Position numbers and translations under genes: made by a program
Assembly (NCBI GenBank): GCA_003512585.1
Contig: DOQE01000071.1
Location: 1 to 24,245, forward strand
Length of the DNA: 24,245 nucleotides
Direction: 5' to 3'
DNA from: Bacillota bacterium
GTDB taxonomy: Bacteria; Bacillota_I; Bacilli_A; RFN20; CAG-826
Shown here: one piece after another, positions 7,853 through 17,342 of the stretch
How the letters are laid out: each line of letters opens with the position of its first letter
How positions within the stretch are numbered: the stretch's first letter is position 1
The notes under the pieces: generated by a model
What the model was told of the DNA's origin: nothing
Seen by the model: only the letters and a program-made list of their open reading frames with translations
Databases searched by the model: none

Positions 7853-10513
7853 ATGGCAGAAAAGAAATATGTTTATTCTTTCCAAGAAGCTCACGAAGCC
7901 CATTTAGGCAAAGATATTCTTGGTGGAAAAGGCAACGGTCTTGCTGAAATGACTGCTGCCGGGATCAACATCCCACAAGGTTTCACTATCACAACCGAAG
8001 CCTGCAATCTTTATTACGAATCTGGAAAGAAAATCCCAGATTTCGTCTGGGACGATATCGTCGCCCATGTTCATCAAGTTGAAAAAATTGACAACAAAGC
8101 CTTTGGAGGCGGAAAAGGTGTACCACTATTAGTCTCCGTTAGATCTGGTGCCCGTATGTCAATGCCAGGCATGATGGATACAATCCTTAACCTTGGTTTA
8201 AATGATGAAACTGTTGAAGAATTAGTCAAAGCTACTGGCAATGAAAGATTTGCCTGGGATTCCTATCGCCGTTTCATTTTGATGTTTACAAACATTGCCA
8301 AAGGACATCCACGTACCGAAATGGATGCCATGCTTGACAAAATCAAAGAAGAAAATCACTACAAACTCGATACCGAAGTCACGGTTCCGCAATTAAAAGA
8401 ACTTGTCAAAGCCTACAAAGCCTATTACAAGAAGACTTTTGGCGAAGACTTCCCAACCGATCCATACACTCAACTTAAGGAAGCTGTCGCTGCAGTCTTC
8501 CGCAGCTGGGACAATCCACGTGCCAACGTTTATCGTCAAATGAACGGCATCCCATATGAATGGGGAACTGCTGTCAACGTTCAAACAATGGTCTTTGGAA
8601 ACATGGGCGAAGATTCTGGGACCGGAGTTGCTTTCTCCCGCAACCCATCTACAGGCGAAAAGAAAATTTATGCCGAATTCTTGCCAAATGCCCAAGGTGA
8701 AGATGTAGTTGCTGGTGTCCGCACGCCACTCCACATTGACGAATTAAAGAAGAGAATGCCAGAAGTCTATGAACAATTCATGGCCACCATCAAGAGAATG
8801 GAAAATTACTTCCATGATATGCAAGACATGGAATATACCATCGAAAAAGGCAAACTCTATTTCTTGCAAACACGTAACGGAAAACGTACCGCTCGCGCCG
8901 CTTTAAAGATTGCTTGCGATTTAGTTGACGAAGGATTAATCGATGAAAAGGAAGCTTGCTTAAGAGTCGAGCCAAAGCAACTTAACGATTTGCTCCACCC
9001 AACATTTGATGCCGCCGATTTAAAGAAGCACACCCCAGTATTAAAAGGACTCCCGGCTTCTCCAGGCGCAGGAACAGGCCATATTGTTTTCACCGCCGAA
9101 GAATGCAAAGAATTGCACGATAAAGGAACCAAAGTCGTTCTTTGCCGTGCCGAAACTTCTCCAGAAGATATCATCGGTATGGTTAATTCCGAAGCCATCA
9201 TCACCGCTAGAGGCGGCATGACAAGCCACGCCGCCGTTGTTGCTCGTTCAATGGGTAAATGCTGCGTTGCCGGATGCACCGATGCCATTATTAACGAAGA
9301 AGCCAAGACCATGACCATTGGTGAAAAAGTCTACCACGAAGGCGACGTCGTCTCCGTTGATGGATCCACTGGTTTAGTCTATGAAGGCGAAATCAACATG
9401 GTTCCAGCTGACTTAGGCGGAGACTTCGGACGTATGATGGGATGGGCCGATAAGTATCGTAGATTAAAAATCCGCGCAAACTGCAACACCCCACTAGATG
9501 CCGATAACGCTCATAAATTTGGTGCTGAAGGTATTGGCTTGTGCCGTACCGAACGTATGTTCTTTGCCGATGACCGTATCCTAAATATGCGTTCCATGAT
9601 TCTTTCTGAAACAACCGAGCAACGTGAAGCTGCCCTTGAAAGAATTCGTCCATATCAAGTCGATGACTTCTACCATATGTATATGTCTGCACCAGACGAT
9701 ATGGTTTGCATCCGTTTATTGGATCCACCACTACATGAATTCCTCCCAACAATCGACGATGAAAAGAACATCAAAGACCTTGCCGAGAAATTAAATGTTT
9801 CCGAACAAAAAGTTCGCGATCGTATCAATCAATTACACCAAGCCAACCCAATGATGGGCTTCCGTGGTGTCCGTCTATGCGTTGCCTACCCAGAAATCTA
9901 TCGCATGCAAGCAACAGCCATCATCCAAGCTGCCATAAAAGCAAGCAAGGAACTTGGCAAGGATGTTGAACCTGAAATCATGATTCCTCTAACCGGCGAA
10001 TTAAAAGAATTCAAGTTCGCAAAGAATGTTGTTGTTGAAGCCGTCGAAAACGAAATGAAGAAGGAAGGCAAGAAGCTAACCTATCATGTCGGTACGATGA
10101 TTGAAATCCCAAGAGGCGCTTTACAAGCCGGCAATATTGCCAAAGAAGCTGAATTCTTTAGCTTTGGTACCAACGACCTCACCCAATTGACCATGGGATT
10201 CTCTCGTGACGATTCTGGACAATTCTTACCATATTATTATGACAAGAAGATCTATGAATTCGATCCGTTCCAAACTATCGACGTCGAAGGGGTTGGCGAA
10301 TTAGTCAAAATTGCGTTCGAACGTGGACGTGCCACAAGAAAAGACTTAACGGTTGGTGTTTGTGGCGAAACCGGTGGTGATGCTGCCTCCATCATGTTCT
10401 ATGATGCTGTCGGACTAAACTATGTCTCTTGCTCACCATTCCGTGTACCTCTAGCTAGACTAGCCGCCGCTCAAGCTAACATCATTCACGAAAGAGAAAA
10501 AGAAGCTAAATAA
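7853..10513 (+). CDS. ppdK: Pyruvate phosphate dikinase
   Basis: PPDK interconverts pyruvate + ATP + Pi and phosphoenolpyruvate + AMP + PPi; in fermenters it often runs toward pyruvate and ATP using PPi. At 886 residues it is full length. The N-terminal ATP-grasp domain opens with GGKGNGLAEM and carries VRSGARMSMPGMMDT. The swivelling domain has the phosphorylated histidine H459 in GGMTSHAAVVARSMG. The C-terminal TIM barrel contains GFRGVRL, FGTNDLTQ and the proton-donor cysteine C837 in GVCGETGGD. Initiation is supported by TTAGGAGGATACA. Codon use differs from its neighbours, with many ATC, TTC, GAC, AAG, CGT and CCA codons, a sign of very high expression. It is transcribed toward oriC, head-on to the expected fork. 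Confidence 0.98.
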   Translation: MAEKKYVYSFQEAHEAHLGKDILGGKGNGLAEMTAAGINIPQGFTITTEACNLYYESGKKIPDFVWDDIVAHVHQVEKIDNKAFGGGKGVPLLVSVRSGARMSMPGMMDTILNLGLNDETVEELVKATGNERFAWDSYRRFILMFTNIAKGHPRTEMDAMLDKIKEENHYKLDTEVTVPQLKELVKAYKAYYKKTFGEDFPTDPYTQLKEAVAAVFRSWDNPRANVYRQMNGIPYEWGTAVNVQTMVFGNMGEDSGTGVAFSRNPSTGEKKIYAEFLPNAQGEDVVAGVRTPLHIDELKKRMPEVYEQFMATIKRMENYFHDMQDMEYTIEKGKLYFLQTRNGKRTARAALKIACDLVDEGLIDEKEACLRVEPKQLNDLLHPTFDAADLKKHTPVLKGLPASPGAGTGHIVFTAEECKELHDKGTKVVLCRAETSPEDIIGMVNSEAIITARGGMTSHAAVVARSMGKCCVAGCTDAIINEEAKTMTIGEKVYHEGDVVSVDGSTGLVYEGEINMVPADLGGDFGRMMGWADKYRRLKIRANCNTPLDADNAHKFGAEGIGLCRTERMFFADDRILNMRSMILSETTEQREAALERIRPYQVDDFYHMYMSAPDDMVCIRLLDPPLHEFLPTIDDEKNIKDLAEKLNVSEQKVRDRINQLHQANPMMGFRGVRLCVAYPEIYRMQATAIIQAAIKASKELGKDVEPEIMIPLTGELKEFKFAKNVVVEAVENEMKKEGKKLTYHVGTMIEIPRGALQAGNIAKEAEFFSFGTNDLTQLTMGFSRDDSGQFLPYYYDKKIYEFDPFQTIDVEGVGELVKIAFERGRATRKDLTVGVCGETGGDAASIMFYDAVGLNYVSCSPFRVPLARLAAAQANIIHEREKEAK

Positions 10514-10532
10514 GCTTTGTTTCTTAGATAGC

Positions 10533-10565
10533 AAAAAAGGATTGCCGCAAGACAATCCTTTTTTT
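10533..10565. terminator. Intrinsic terminator after ppdK, symmetric for both directions
   Basis: AAAAAAGGATTG (10533-10544) pairs with CAATCCTTTTTT (10553-10564) around an 8-base loop, with an extra T at 10565. The A-run/T-run symmetry lets it stop ppdK from the left and the convergent GH20 gene from the right. Confidence 0.88.
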
Positions 10566-10630
10566 CATATTTGCTATGTATTTTTTTCTTAAAAAACCTT
10601 TAAAAATAATTACCGCCGCTTCAATAAATA

Positions 10631-12247
10631 TTACAAATCGTTAACAGTCGCGTTTTCATTATACATATTGAAATAAATGGGCTCATCCTTGTTTTCATCA
10701 ATAGGCAATATTTCTTCTTCTAATTCAGATATTGAAGAAACTTCGCCATCTAAATATTCTTTTAAAACAGTTTTTGTTTCGATTAGTCTTTCTCTTAAGC
10801 CGCCAAGACGAATTTGTTGAACTTCCAATCCGCTTCGATTGTTTTCTTTTAACCACCTATTTCGACAATGTTTGGAAAACTCATCTAGCCTAATTATTGT
10901 TTCATCAATCAAAGGCAAATAAGTGGATAGAGCTTTTTTATCATTGGCTTTGTAAGATTCACGTATGTGGGCCCCTAACGTGGCTTTTAGTGCAAGCAAA
11001 TGGCATAACGAAGATAAATAATCAAACAAATAGGCATATTCTTTATTTCTTTGGCCTGCCTGTTTCAATTTTATTGCATGTTCTTCGAATAGTTTTTCGT
11101 CTTTGTAATTGCTCTTGCAATCAAAGTAGCCTTGTAAAGGATCATTAAACAATAAATATTTGCATGGATTAATCAATAAATGATCTCTGCCTTTGGCTTT
11201 GCTAGTTAAATAATTAGGCAATTCAAGCAATTTAAAATCATCGTAATTTAATCCTAAGATATTATGAAAATCTTGCTTTATTTGATTTATATCAGTAATG
11301 CCATTAGCAACTTCTTTCGCATAAAAAATAGTAGTAAGGGAAGAAAAAATAGAACATTCCGCCCCGTTATCCCCCCAAGCAGTCATGATAATATTTTTAA
11401 TTCCATTATCAATGGAAGTAGAAATCCCTGCCAAAGTATTTGTCTCTCCATGGCTTAAAAGAGGGGCAAAGCCATTCCAAGTCCAAACACCTCCTGCAAA
11501 ATACAAATCATTTGGATTGATTTGTTTATGGATATTTATCATGGCTTCATAGGTTTCCCTATCCGGATGATAATAATCCCAATAAACCAGGCTTACATCT
11601 TGTGGGACCTTTTTAATTTTTTCTTTTGATATTTTGGCGTTTAAATCATAATATTCCCCGCCGGAAACAAGTCTAAAAAACATATCGGACCATATCATTG
11701 GTTTAAAGCCATGCTTAATGGCAATTTCTTTTACTTTATTAAGGTGCCTAATAAAAATATCACTTCTATCTTCAAAGCCATGTATATCTTTAAATTTGCC
11801 TAGTCCAAGCATATGGGCTTCATCGCAGCCAATATGGACTCTTCTAGAAATAAATTCTTTTTCCAAAGAGGAAAACATATCGTCAATCAATGCATATGTT
11901 CTATCATCATCGACTAAAAGTATGTCATCAATATCATTGATTTGCCTATATTTTTCATGACGAAATATGCAATTTAAATGAGCGAGAGTTTGAATGCATG
12001 GAACGACTTCTATCCCGTTTTCTTCTCCAAACCTAGAGATCTCTATAAGTTGATCCTTACTATACCTTCCACGTAGATAACCAAAGTATGGTTGATTAAC
12101 GACTTCATAAGTGTCTTCTGTATAAAGCATTAAGGACGTGTATCCAATTTTCTTTAAAATAAGAATTAATTTTTTTATGGAATTTACAGTTAAAGTTGCA
12201 TTTCTAGAACAATCCACCATTAAAGAAAGAAAATCATAATTTTTCAT
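10631..12247 (-). CDS. Glycoside hydrolase family 20 beta-N-acetylhexosaminidase, cytoplasmic type
   Basis: 538 residues. GH20 enzymes remove terminal beta-linked GlcNAc or GalNAc by substrate-assisted catalysis, with an adjacent Asp-Glu pair. Here the pair is D142-E143 in HIGCDEAHMLGLG, after barrel strands GYTSLMLYTEDT near 35-46 and EVVPCIQTLAHL near 80-91. Later barrel parts are FKPMIWSDMFF, SLVYWDYYHPD and IIMTAWGDNGAE. The layout recalls streptococcal GcnA. No signal peptide or transmembrane helix is present, so imported oligosaccharides are the likely substrate. AAGGATA lies about ten bases before the ATG. The GH78-like gene is 38 bases upstream on the same strand, suggesting one operon. 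Confidence 0.9.
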   Translation of the reverse strand: MKNYDFLSLMVDCSRNATLTVNSIKKLILILKKIGYTSLMLYTEDTYEVVNQPYFGYLRGRYSKDQLIEISRFGEENGIEVVPCIQTLAHLNCIFRHEKYRQINDIDDILLVDDDRTYALIDDMFSSLEKEFISRRVHIGCDEAHMLGLGKFKDIHGFEDRSDIFIRHLNKVKEIAIKHGFKPMIWSDMFFRLVSGGEYYDLNAKISKEKIKKVPQDVSLVYWDYYHPDRETYEAMINIHKQINPNDLYFAGGVWTWNGFAPLLSHGETNTLAGISTSIDNGIKNIIMTAWGDNGAECSIFSSLTTIFYAKEVANGITDINQIKQDFHNILGLNYDDFKLLELPNYLTSKAKGRDHLLINPCKYLLFNDPLQGYFDCKSNYKDEKLFEEHAIKLKQAGQRNKEYAYLFDYLSSLCHLLALKATLGAHIRESYKANDKKALSTYLPLIDETIIRLDEFSKHCRNRWLKENNRSGLEVQQIRLGGLRERLIETKTVLKEYLDGEVSSISELEEEILPIDENKDEPIYFNMYNENATVNDL

Positions 12248-12285
12248 ATTTTATATATCCTTCATACCATTCTAAAATTCTATAT

Positions 12286-14202
12286 TTACTTTAGCAATCC
12301 GAATCTAGAAAAATAAAAAATCGGCATAGATGACCAACCATGGCATAAACTACCCGCATTATCAAAATCTTTATAGCCTAATTCGGTTTCATAAAATGTT
12401 GTTGCCCCTTCATCTAGCATTTTTCCATACACCTTTTTTATATCTTTTAAAATGTATTCCTTATACAAGGGGGAAACCTTTAATAAGGCATCATAAAGAA
12501 ATGGTTTCGTAACTAATGTTGCTTTGACAAACAAAGTATTTTCATTCGTCAATTCTTTGGCAATAAACTTAGATTCATCATCGTTAGAATATCCAGCCAG
12601 AATTGCTAAAGCATTCCCATACTGGCTTAACAGTTCATTATCTTTTGACATTTTAAAATAGCCATTAAAGAAGAATTCTTTTCTAGCGGCTTTTTTATTC
12701 TCTTCAAAAATATATTCTAGATTTGTTTGCTTACCTATAGACTTAGAAATAGCAATAAACGACCTTAAGGAAATTACAAATAGACAATTCAAAATCAAAT
12801 CCGCTTTTTTAACTTGCTTTTGCATCAGCCCACCATCAAGTCCGTTACTCCATTCGTAAAAATTCCAAGTGCCTTGTTTATCAAAAGTATAAACAAGGCC
12901 ATCTTTATAATTAGATAAAAACGCCTCTAAAATGTCTTTTAATTTAGGATAAATACTTCTAACAAACTCTAAATCATTCGTCTTTTTTAAATAGAATTCT
13001 ACTGTTTGGAAATAGAACAAAGAAAAAGAAGGTATAGTTAAATTAGACGAACTAGGGGAACAAATAGAAAGAAGTTTATCTTTTCTAAAATCCTGGCTAA
13101 TTAATTTTAAAGAAGATTTAATTTGTTCATTATTTTCAAAACAAACCGAGCCGGCCAAGGCCTGCATTAATGAATCCATTGTATATAAGCATTGCTCTCT
13201 CCACGGGCAATCCTCGTAATGCTCGTGGTAGCAGCACCATAAAGTATAAACACACGTATCGTATATTTTTTTAACTAACGGGTCTTCGATTTTATATTTT
13301 ATTTCCTCGAAGGGATACCTAACTTCATTTATCCCAAAATAGAAGATATCTATATCGTCTTGGCAAAATATTTCCATATAGCGAAGGCCTATTCTTCTAA
13401 AAGTATCTAAAAATTTATTTTGACCCGGTTTAGCTATATAATCGATAGAAAAATCTCTGCTACCTATTTTATAAACTAAACTATTGTTTTCTTTATGCTC
13501 GGCATAAGTAATTAGGATATGTTGCTTCGTTTTAGAAACAAATTCCAAATCCAGATGTCCAACCACTTCTTTTGAAAAATCTATTAAATAATGCCCAGTT
13601 CCAATTTTTCTTATTTGGTTAATGGCTCTGCCAGCATGAAAACATTTTTTATTAGTTCTTAATTCAATTTCTCCATAATCCGCAACTAAAAAAGACTTAT
13701 GCAAGGAAGATAAATCATCTTCTTTATTCGCATCAAAAAAATATGAATATCCTAGCTGAGGAGAAATTTCTTTTTCTTTATGGGATAAATAAGAAGCATT
13801 TGGAATGGATAATACTTCCTCATCACTCCCTAAAAGGATTTCAAAAGAAGAAGAAACAAAAGCAAATTTTAGCCTAGAAGGACCCTTGCAATAGGAAGAA
13901 AAAGTATCCGCACCAAAATAGTAAACAATTATCTTAACGACATTTTTTTCATCTTTCTTGCATTTAACTTTTACCAAATCTGCGATTGGATGATCAGGGT
14001 AAGAAGGACTAATTCCAAAATAAACCAAACTATTATTTAAATAAACCGCGCAATCAGAATCACAAACAATCAGTAACGATATCTCTTCCTCGCTAGAATA
14101 AAAGGAAGAATAATAAGAATAATATTCATCTTTTTTTGAAGTAGTATTCTCACATATCCATTTAACGCCATTTAATATTTGAATTGCTTTTGTTTCGTCC
14201 AT
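12286..14202 (-). CDS. GH78-like alpha-L-rhamnosidase family protein
   Basis: 638 residues. The N-terminal half is beta-rich, as in rhamnosidase accessory domains, including IDFSKEVVGHLDLEF near 207-221 and FRRIGLRYMEIF near 268-279. The second half is an all-helical six-hairpin domain. The key signature is DCPWREQCLYTMD at 331-343: D331, E336 and D343 match in spacing the DCPxRExxxxxxD substrate/catalytic motif of GH78. TWNFYEWSNGLDGG further on fits the family's WS-containing active-site strand. There is no signal peptide, so the enzyme is probably cytoplasmic. Related families also use unsaturated or other deoxy-sugars, so rhamnose specificity is not proven. AGGAG lies about 14 bases before the ATG. 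Confidence 0.82.
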   Translation of the reverse strand: MDETKAIQILNGVKWICENTTSKKDEYYSYYSSFYSSEEEISLLIVCDSDCAVYLNNSLVYFGISPSYPDHPIADLVKVKCKKDEKNVVKIIVYYFGADTFSSYCKGPSRLKFAFVSSSFEILLGSDEEVLSIPNASYLSHKEKEISPQLGYSYFFDANKEDDLSSLHKSFLVADYGEIELRTNKKCFHAGRAINQIRKIGTGHYLIDFSKEVVGHLDLEFVSKTKQHILITYAEHKENNSLVYKIGSRDFSIDYIAKPGQNKFLDTFRRIGLRYMEIFCQDDIDIFYFGINEVRYPFEEIKYKIEDPLVKKIYDTCVYTLWCCYHEHYEDCPWREQCLYTMDSLMQALAGSVCFENNEQIKSSLKLISQDFRKDKLLSICSPSSSNLTIPSFSLFYFQTVEFYLKKTNDLEFVRSIYPKLKDILEAFLSNYKDGLVYTFDKQGTWNFYEWSNGLDGGLMQKQVKKADLILNCLFVISLRSFIAISKSIGKQTNLEYIFEENKKAARKEFFFNGYFKMSKDNELLSQYGNALAILAGYSNDDESKFIAKELTNENTLFVKATLVTKPFLYDALLKVSPLYKEYILKDIKKVYGKMLDEGATTFYETELGYKDFDNAGSLCHGWSSMPIFYFSRFGLLK

Positions 14203-14255
14203 AACTATTTTCTTTCTCCTAATAATAAATACAAAAGAAAAGGAAAGGCAAAATT

Positions 14256-14283
14256 AATATAATTTTCCGCGAATATCCGATAA
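14256..14283 (-). promoter_or_regulatory. Weak candidate promoter for the GH78-GH20 operon
   Basis: Read leftward, TTATCG (14278-14283) and TATATT (14256-14261) are 16 bases apart. An A/T-only hairpin (14295-14302 with 14313-14320) overlaps the glmU stop and could be a weak terminator before it, but it has no GC core, so read-through from glmU is equally possible. Confidence 0.3.
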
Positions 14284-14311
14284 AAAATGGTTAAAAGAAA
14301 TAAAATCAGAA

Positions 14312-15673
14312 CTATTTCTTAAAATAATTCTCTTTATTAATTTGTCTTTCTCTAGCAATGGACAAACTAGAAGAAGGGACATCTTTTGTAATGACGCTTC
14401 CAGCTGCAACAAAGGAATCCTTGCCAAGAGTAAGAGGCGCTACCAAAGTAGAAGAGCAGCCTACGAAAGTATTTTCTTCAATAAGAGTCTTATGCTTTTC
14501 TTTTCCATCAAAATTAGCGGTTATAACACTAGCGCCAATATTAACGTTTCCTTTAATTTCGGCGTCTCCTAAATATGAAAGATGGCAACACTTTGAAGAG
14601 GGGCCTAAAGTAGTATTCTTCAATTCGTTAAAGTTCCCGATGACGGCTCCATCTTCTATTTTAGAATTATTCCTAATATTGGAATAAGGACCAATCTTTA
14701 CCCTGTTTCCAATTGTAGAGTCTTTTATATTCGAGAATATAATCTCGTTATCATTCTCAATAATTGCATTTTCTAAATATGTTGATGGTCCAATTATGTT
14801 CCCTTCACCTATTTTGCTGCCTTTTAAAATATGCGTATTTGGACGAATGGTACAATCTACCCCCACGCTAGAATCAGGAGAAATATAAGTCGAATCAGGA
14901 TCTTCGATTGTAACGCCTGAAAGCATGAGGTTTTTATTTATTCTTTGTTGTATCTTTTTTGCAGCAATAGAAAGATGATATCTATCATTAACTCCCATTG
15001 TTTCGTCTACATCAGTAATAGAAAAAGAGCAAACACGCTTCCCATCATTAACAAACATGCCAATGACATCAGTTAAGTAATATTCGCCAGCCGCATTATT
15101 GGGAGTAAGTCTTTCAAGATCTTTAAATAGCTCTTCATTATCAAAGACATAAACCCCTGCATTAACTTCTTTAATTAAAGCTTCTTCTTCGCTGCAGTCT
15201 TTTTGCTCTACTATCTTTATGACTTTGCCGTTTTCTTTAACGATTCTTCCATATCCTTTTGGATTATCCATTATGGAAGTCAAAATTGTTAAATCATTGT
15301 TATTTTCTTCATGCTCTTTTAATAAAGAAGAAAGGGTTTCGCAAGTTAATAAAGGAGTATCTCCGCAACAAATAATGGTCTCTCCTTTTTTATCCTTTAA
15401 TAAAGCAGAGGTCATCATTACGGCGTGCCCTGTTCCTTTTTGCTCTTTTTGCCAAACAACTTTTGAAGTAGGGGTTACTATTTCTTCCGTCATTTTCCCA
15501 CCAAAACCAACTATTGTCACAATTTCATTGAATCCAAGCGGCCTTAATGCTTCTAAAACATATTTAACCATTGGCCTGCCAAGAATCGGGAAAGACACTT
15601 TTGACATTTCGTCACGCTTGCTTTTCATTCTTGTGCCTTTGCCAGCAGCCATAATAATCGCGTATTTATTCAT
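14312..15673 (-). CDS. glmU: Bifunctional GlmU: GlcNAc-1-P uridyltransferase / GlcN-1-P acetyltransferase
   Basis: Makes UDP-GlcNAc, precursor of peptidoglycan and other glycans, in the cytoplasm. Of 453 residues, the first about 230 form the pyrophosphorylase: AAGKGTRMKSK at 9-19, SKVSFPI near 24-30, KGTGHAVMM at 79-87 and CGDTPLL at 103-109. The rest is the left-handed beta-helix acetyltransferase with hexapeptide repeats, including LSYLGDAEIKGNVNIGASV, the family's HLSYxGDA and N-x-GAG-type stretch, then VAPLTLGKDSFVAAGSVIT. AAAGGAG precedes the ATG. It is the last core gene of the mnmE operon, 13 bases after ispE. In Bacillus glmU is followed by prs, ctc, pth and mfd; here accessory genes lie between. 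Confidence 0.98.
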   Translation of the reverse strand: MNKYAIIMAAGKGTRMKSKRDEMSKVSFPILGRPMVKYVLEALRPLGFNEIVTIVGFGGKMTEEIVTPTSKVVWQKEQKGTGHAVMMTSALLKDKKGETIICCGDTPLLTCETLSSLLKEHEENNNDLTILTSIMDNPKGYGRIVKENGKVIKIVEQKDCSEEEALIKEVNAGVYVFDNEELFKDLERLTPNNAAGEYYLTDVIGMFVNDGKRVCSFSITDVDETMGVNDRYHLSIAAKKIQQRINKNLMLSGVTIEDPDSTYISPDSSVGVDCTIRPNTHILKGSKIGEGNIIGPSTYLENAIIENDNEIIFSNIKDSTIGNRVKIGPYSNIRNNSKIEDGAVIGNFNELKNTTLGPSSKCCHLSYLGDAEIKGNVNIGASVITANFDGKEKHKTLIEENTFVGCSSTLVAPLTLGKDSFVAAGSVITKDVPSSSLSIARERQINKENYFKK

Positions 15674-15686
15674 AATAATTCTCCTT

Positions 15687-16529
15687 TTATAAAGTTTTTG
15701 TCAAAACGGAAATATATCCTTTCTTTTCGTATTTCCGTTGGGCTTCTTTGCATTTTTTTAAATCGGTAGATAAGGCAAATAAACTAGACCCAGACCCTGA
15801 CATTGATACTATTTTAAACCCATCGCCTATTAAAGACGAATAAATATCGCCTACTACAGGCAATAAAGATACGGCAGGCTTCATTAAATCATTGCCAATA
15901 CTTTTGGCAATTAAATCATCATCGCCCTCATTTAAACCTTTTATAACGTTATTTGTATCGACCCTAACATTAGAAAAAGAAGAGAAATGTTCATAGACTT
16001 CTTTTGTTGAAAGACCTTCTTCTGGTTTAACTATTAAAACAAAATATTTTTTCTTAATGTTAATAGGCGAGTCTATTTCTCCAATTCCGCCAACTCTAGA
16101 TGGGCGATTATGAATAAAAAATGGTACGTCCGCGCCTATCTTTAAGCCAATGGCACATAATTCTTCCATGCTAGCATTTAGCTTTAGCATTTTATTTAAA
16201 GTCAATAAAACGGCCGCGGCGTTGCTGCTCCCTCCGCCTAGTCCAGCCGCAAAAGGGATTTCTTTATGGATATGAATCATAAAGTTATCCTTGAATTGAT
16301 ATACTTCTCTTAATGCATCAACGGCTTTTTTACATAAATTGGCTTTTAAACCCATCAAACGAAGATCGTCGCAAGTTATATAGGTATCGTTACCAAATAT
16401 TTTATTTATTTCGATGACGTCATGAAGTTCTAACGGTAAATTAACCATATCCAGTTCATGATATCCGTTTTCTAGAGTTTTTATTATCTTTAAAGAAAGA
16501 TTAATTTTTGCATACGACTTTATGTCCAT
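15687..16529 (-). CDS. ispE: 4-diphosphocytidyl-2-C-methyl-D-erythritol kinase
   Basis: Phosphorylates CDP-methylerythritol in the MEP pathway to isopentenyl diphosphate, needed for undecaprenyl carriers and other isoprenoids. 280 residues, normal length. GHMP-kinase features: SYAKINLSL at 5-13, the ATP loop PFAAGLGGGSSNAAA at 92-106, the catalytic aspartate D134 in IGADVPFF, and the C-terminal MSGSGSSLFAL. AGGAAAA lies about six bases before the ATG. It follows rsmA by nine bases and precedes glmU by 13, in keeping with cell-wall supply genes being expressed together. Confidence 0.97.
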   Translation of the reverse strand: MDIKSYAKINLSLKIIKTLENGYHELDMVNLPLELHDVIEINKIFGNDTYITCDDLRLMGLKANLCKKAVDALREVYQFKDNFMIHIHKEIPFAAGLGGGSSNAAAVLLTLNKMLKLNASMEELCAIGLKIGADVPFFIHNRPSRVGGIGEIDSPINIKKKYFVLIVKPEEGLSTKEVYEHFSSFSNVRVDTNNVIKGLNEGDDDLIAKSIGNDLMKPAVSLLPVVGDIYSSLIGDGFKIVSMSGSGSSLFALSTDLKKCKEAQRKYEKKGYISVLTKTL

Positions 16530-16538
16530 ATTATTTTC

Positions 16539-17342
16539 CTAGCATTTTATTAGTTTGGTCAAAATCAAGTATTGCTCAGGGGTAATTTCTTCTGGGCGTT
16601 TATTTAAATCTATACTTGCTCTTTCTAATATTTCTTTTGCCTTTAATTCATCGTGAAGAAGATTTTTTAAATTGTTATAAATAGTTTTCCTCCGCTTTAA
16701 AAATAGCGACTGAGATAGTTTAAACGCTTTGAAACTATTTTCATCATGTTTTTTATTAAATTCTATAAGAATAACACTAGAATCGACGTGAGGTTCTGGA
16801 ACAAAGCAATGACGACTGACATTAAATACCCTTTTACTTTTCGTAGCTAATGATAAATACACATTTAAAGGGGAATAATCTTTAGTATTAGTAGGAGCCA
16901 TTATTCTATCAGCGGCTTCTTTTTGAATCATAAAAACCATCTTTGATGCATTTTTTGCTCCAATCAAGGTTTTTTCAATAATTGAAGAAGTGATGTAATA
17001 AGGAAGATTGCCAACTATTTTATTATAAGGGGAATAATCAAATTTCATGGCGTTCCCATATTGGACATTTAAATAATCATTTTCTTTAAAATCTGTTTGC
17101 AGTTTGCATAGCAAAGATTCATCAATGTCAATCAAGGTAGCTTTTGCAGGCCCGAAAGAAAGAAAATAACTAAGCGAACCGGCTCCACACCCTATCTCTA
17201 ATACATTATCCGATTCATTTAGCTCTAATAAAGAAACTATTTTTTCTGCAATATCGGGAGCAATTAAAAAATTTTGTCCTACTTCTTTTTTTGCCAAAAA
17301 CTTTAATTCCTTAATAGAAGAAAAATATTTACTTACATCCAT
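16539..17342 (-). CDS. rsmA: 16S rRNA (A1518/A1519-N6) dimethyltransferase RsmA/KsgA
   Basis: Dimethylates two adjacent adenines in helix 45 of 16S rRNA late in small-subunit assembly. 267 residues. The family motif GQNFL is at 22-26, the SAM-binding motif VLEIGCGAGS at 47-56, an acidic ribose-binding residue in TLIDID near 69-74, and the catalytic NLPYY at 112-116. RRKTIYNNL near 217-225 is typical of the C-terminal domain. Its start overlaps the end of rnmV by 14 bases and has AAGGGAG upstream inside rnmV. The rnmV-rsmA pair is the same as in Bacillus (rnmV-ksgA). Confidence 0.97.
   Translation of the reverse strand: MDVSKYFSSIKELKFLAKKEVGQNFLIAPDIAEKIVSLLELNESDNVLEIGCGAGSLSYFLSFGPAKATLIDIDESLLCKLQTDFKENDYLNVQYGNAMKFDYSPYNKIVGNLPYYITSSIIEKTLIGAKNASKMVFMIQKEAADRIMAPTNTKDYSPLNVYLSLATKSKRVFNVSRHCFVPEPHVDSSVILIEFNKKHDENSFKAFKLSQSLFLKRRKTIYNNLKNLLHDELKAKEILERASIDLNKRPEEITPEQYLILTKLIKC

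Noticed and set aside
8393..9752. Several minus-strand frames inside ppdK
   Set aside because: They are shadows of the strongly codon-biased ppdK; no ribosome-binding sites or recognisable domains.
10897..11960. Plus-strand frames inside the GH20 gene
   Set aside because: Antisense shadows of a gene with an intact catalytic motif; no domain or initiation signal.
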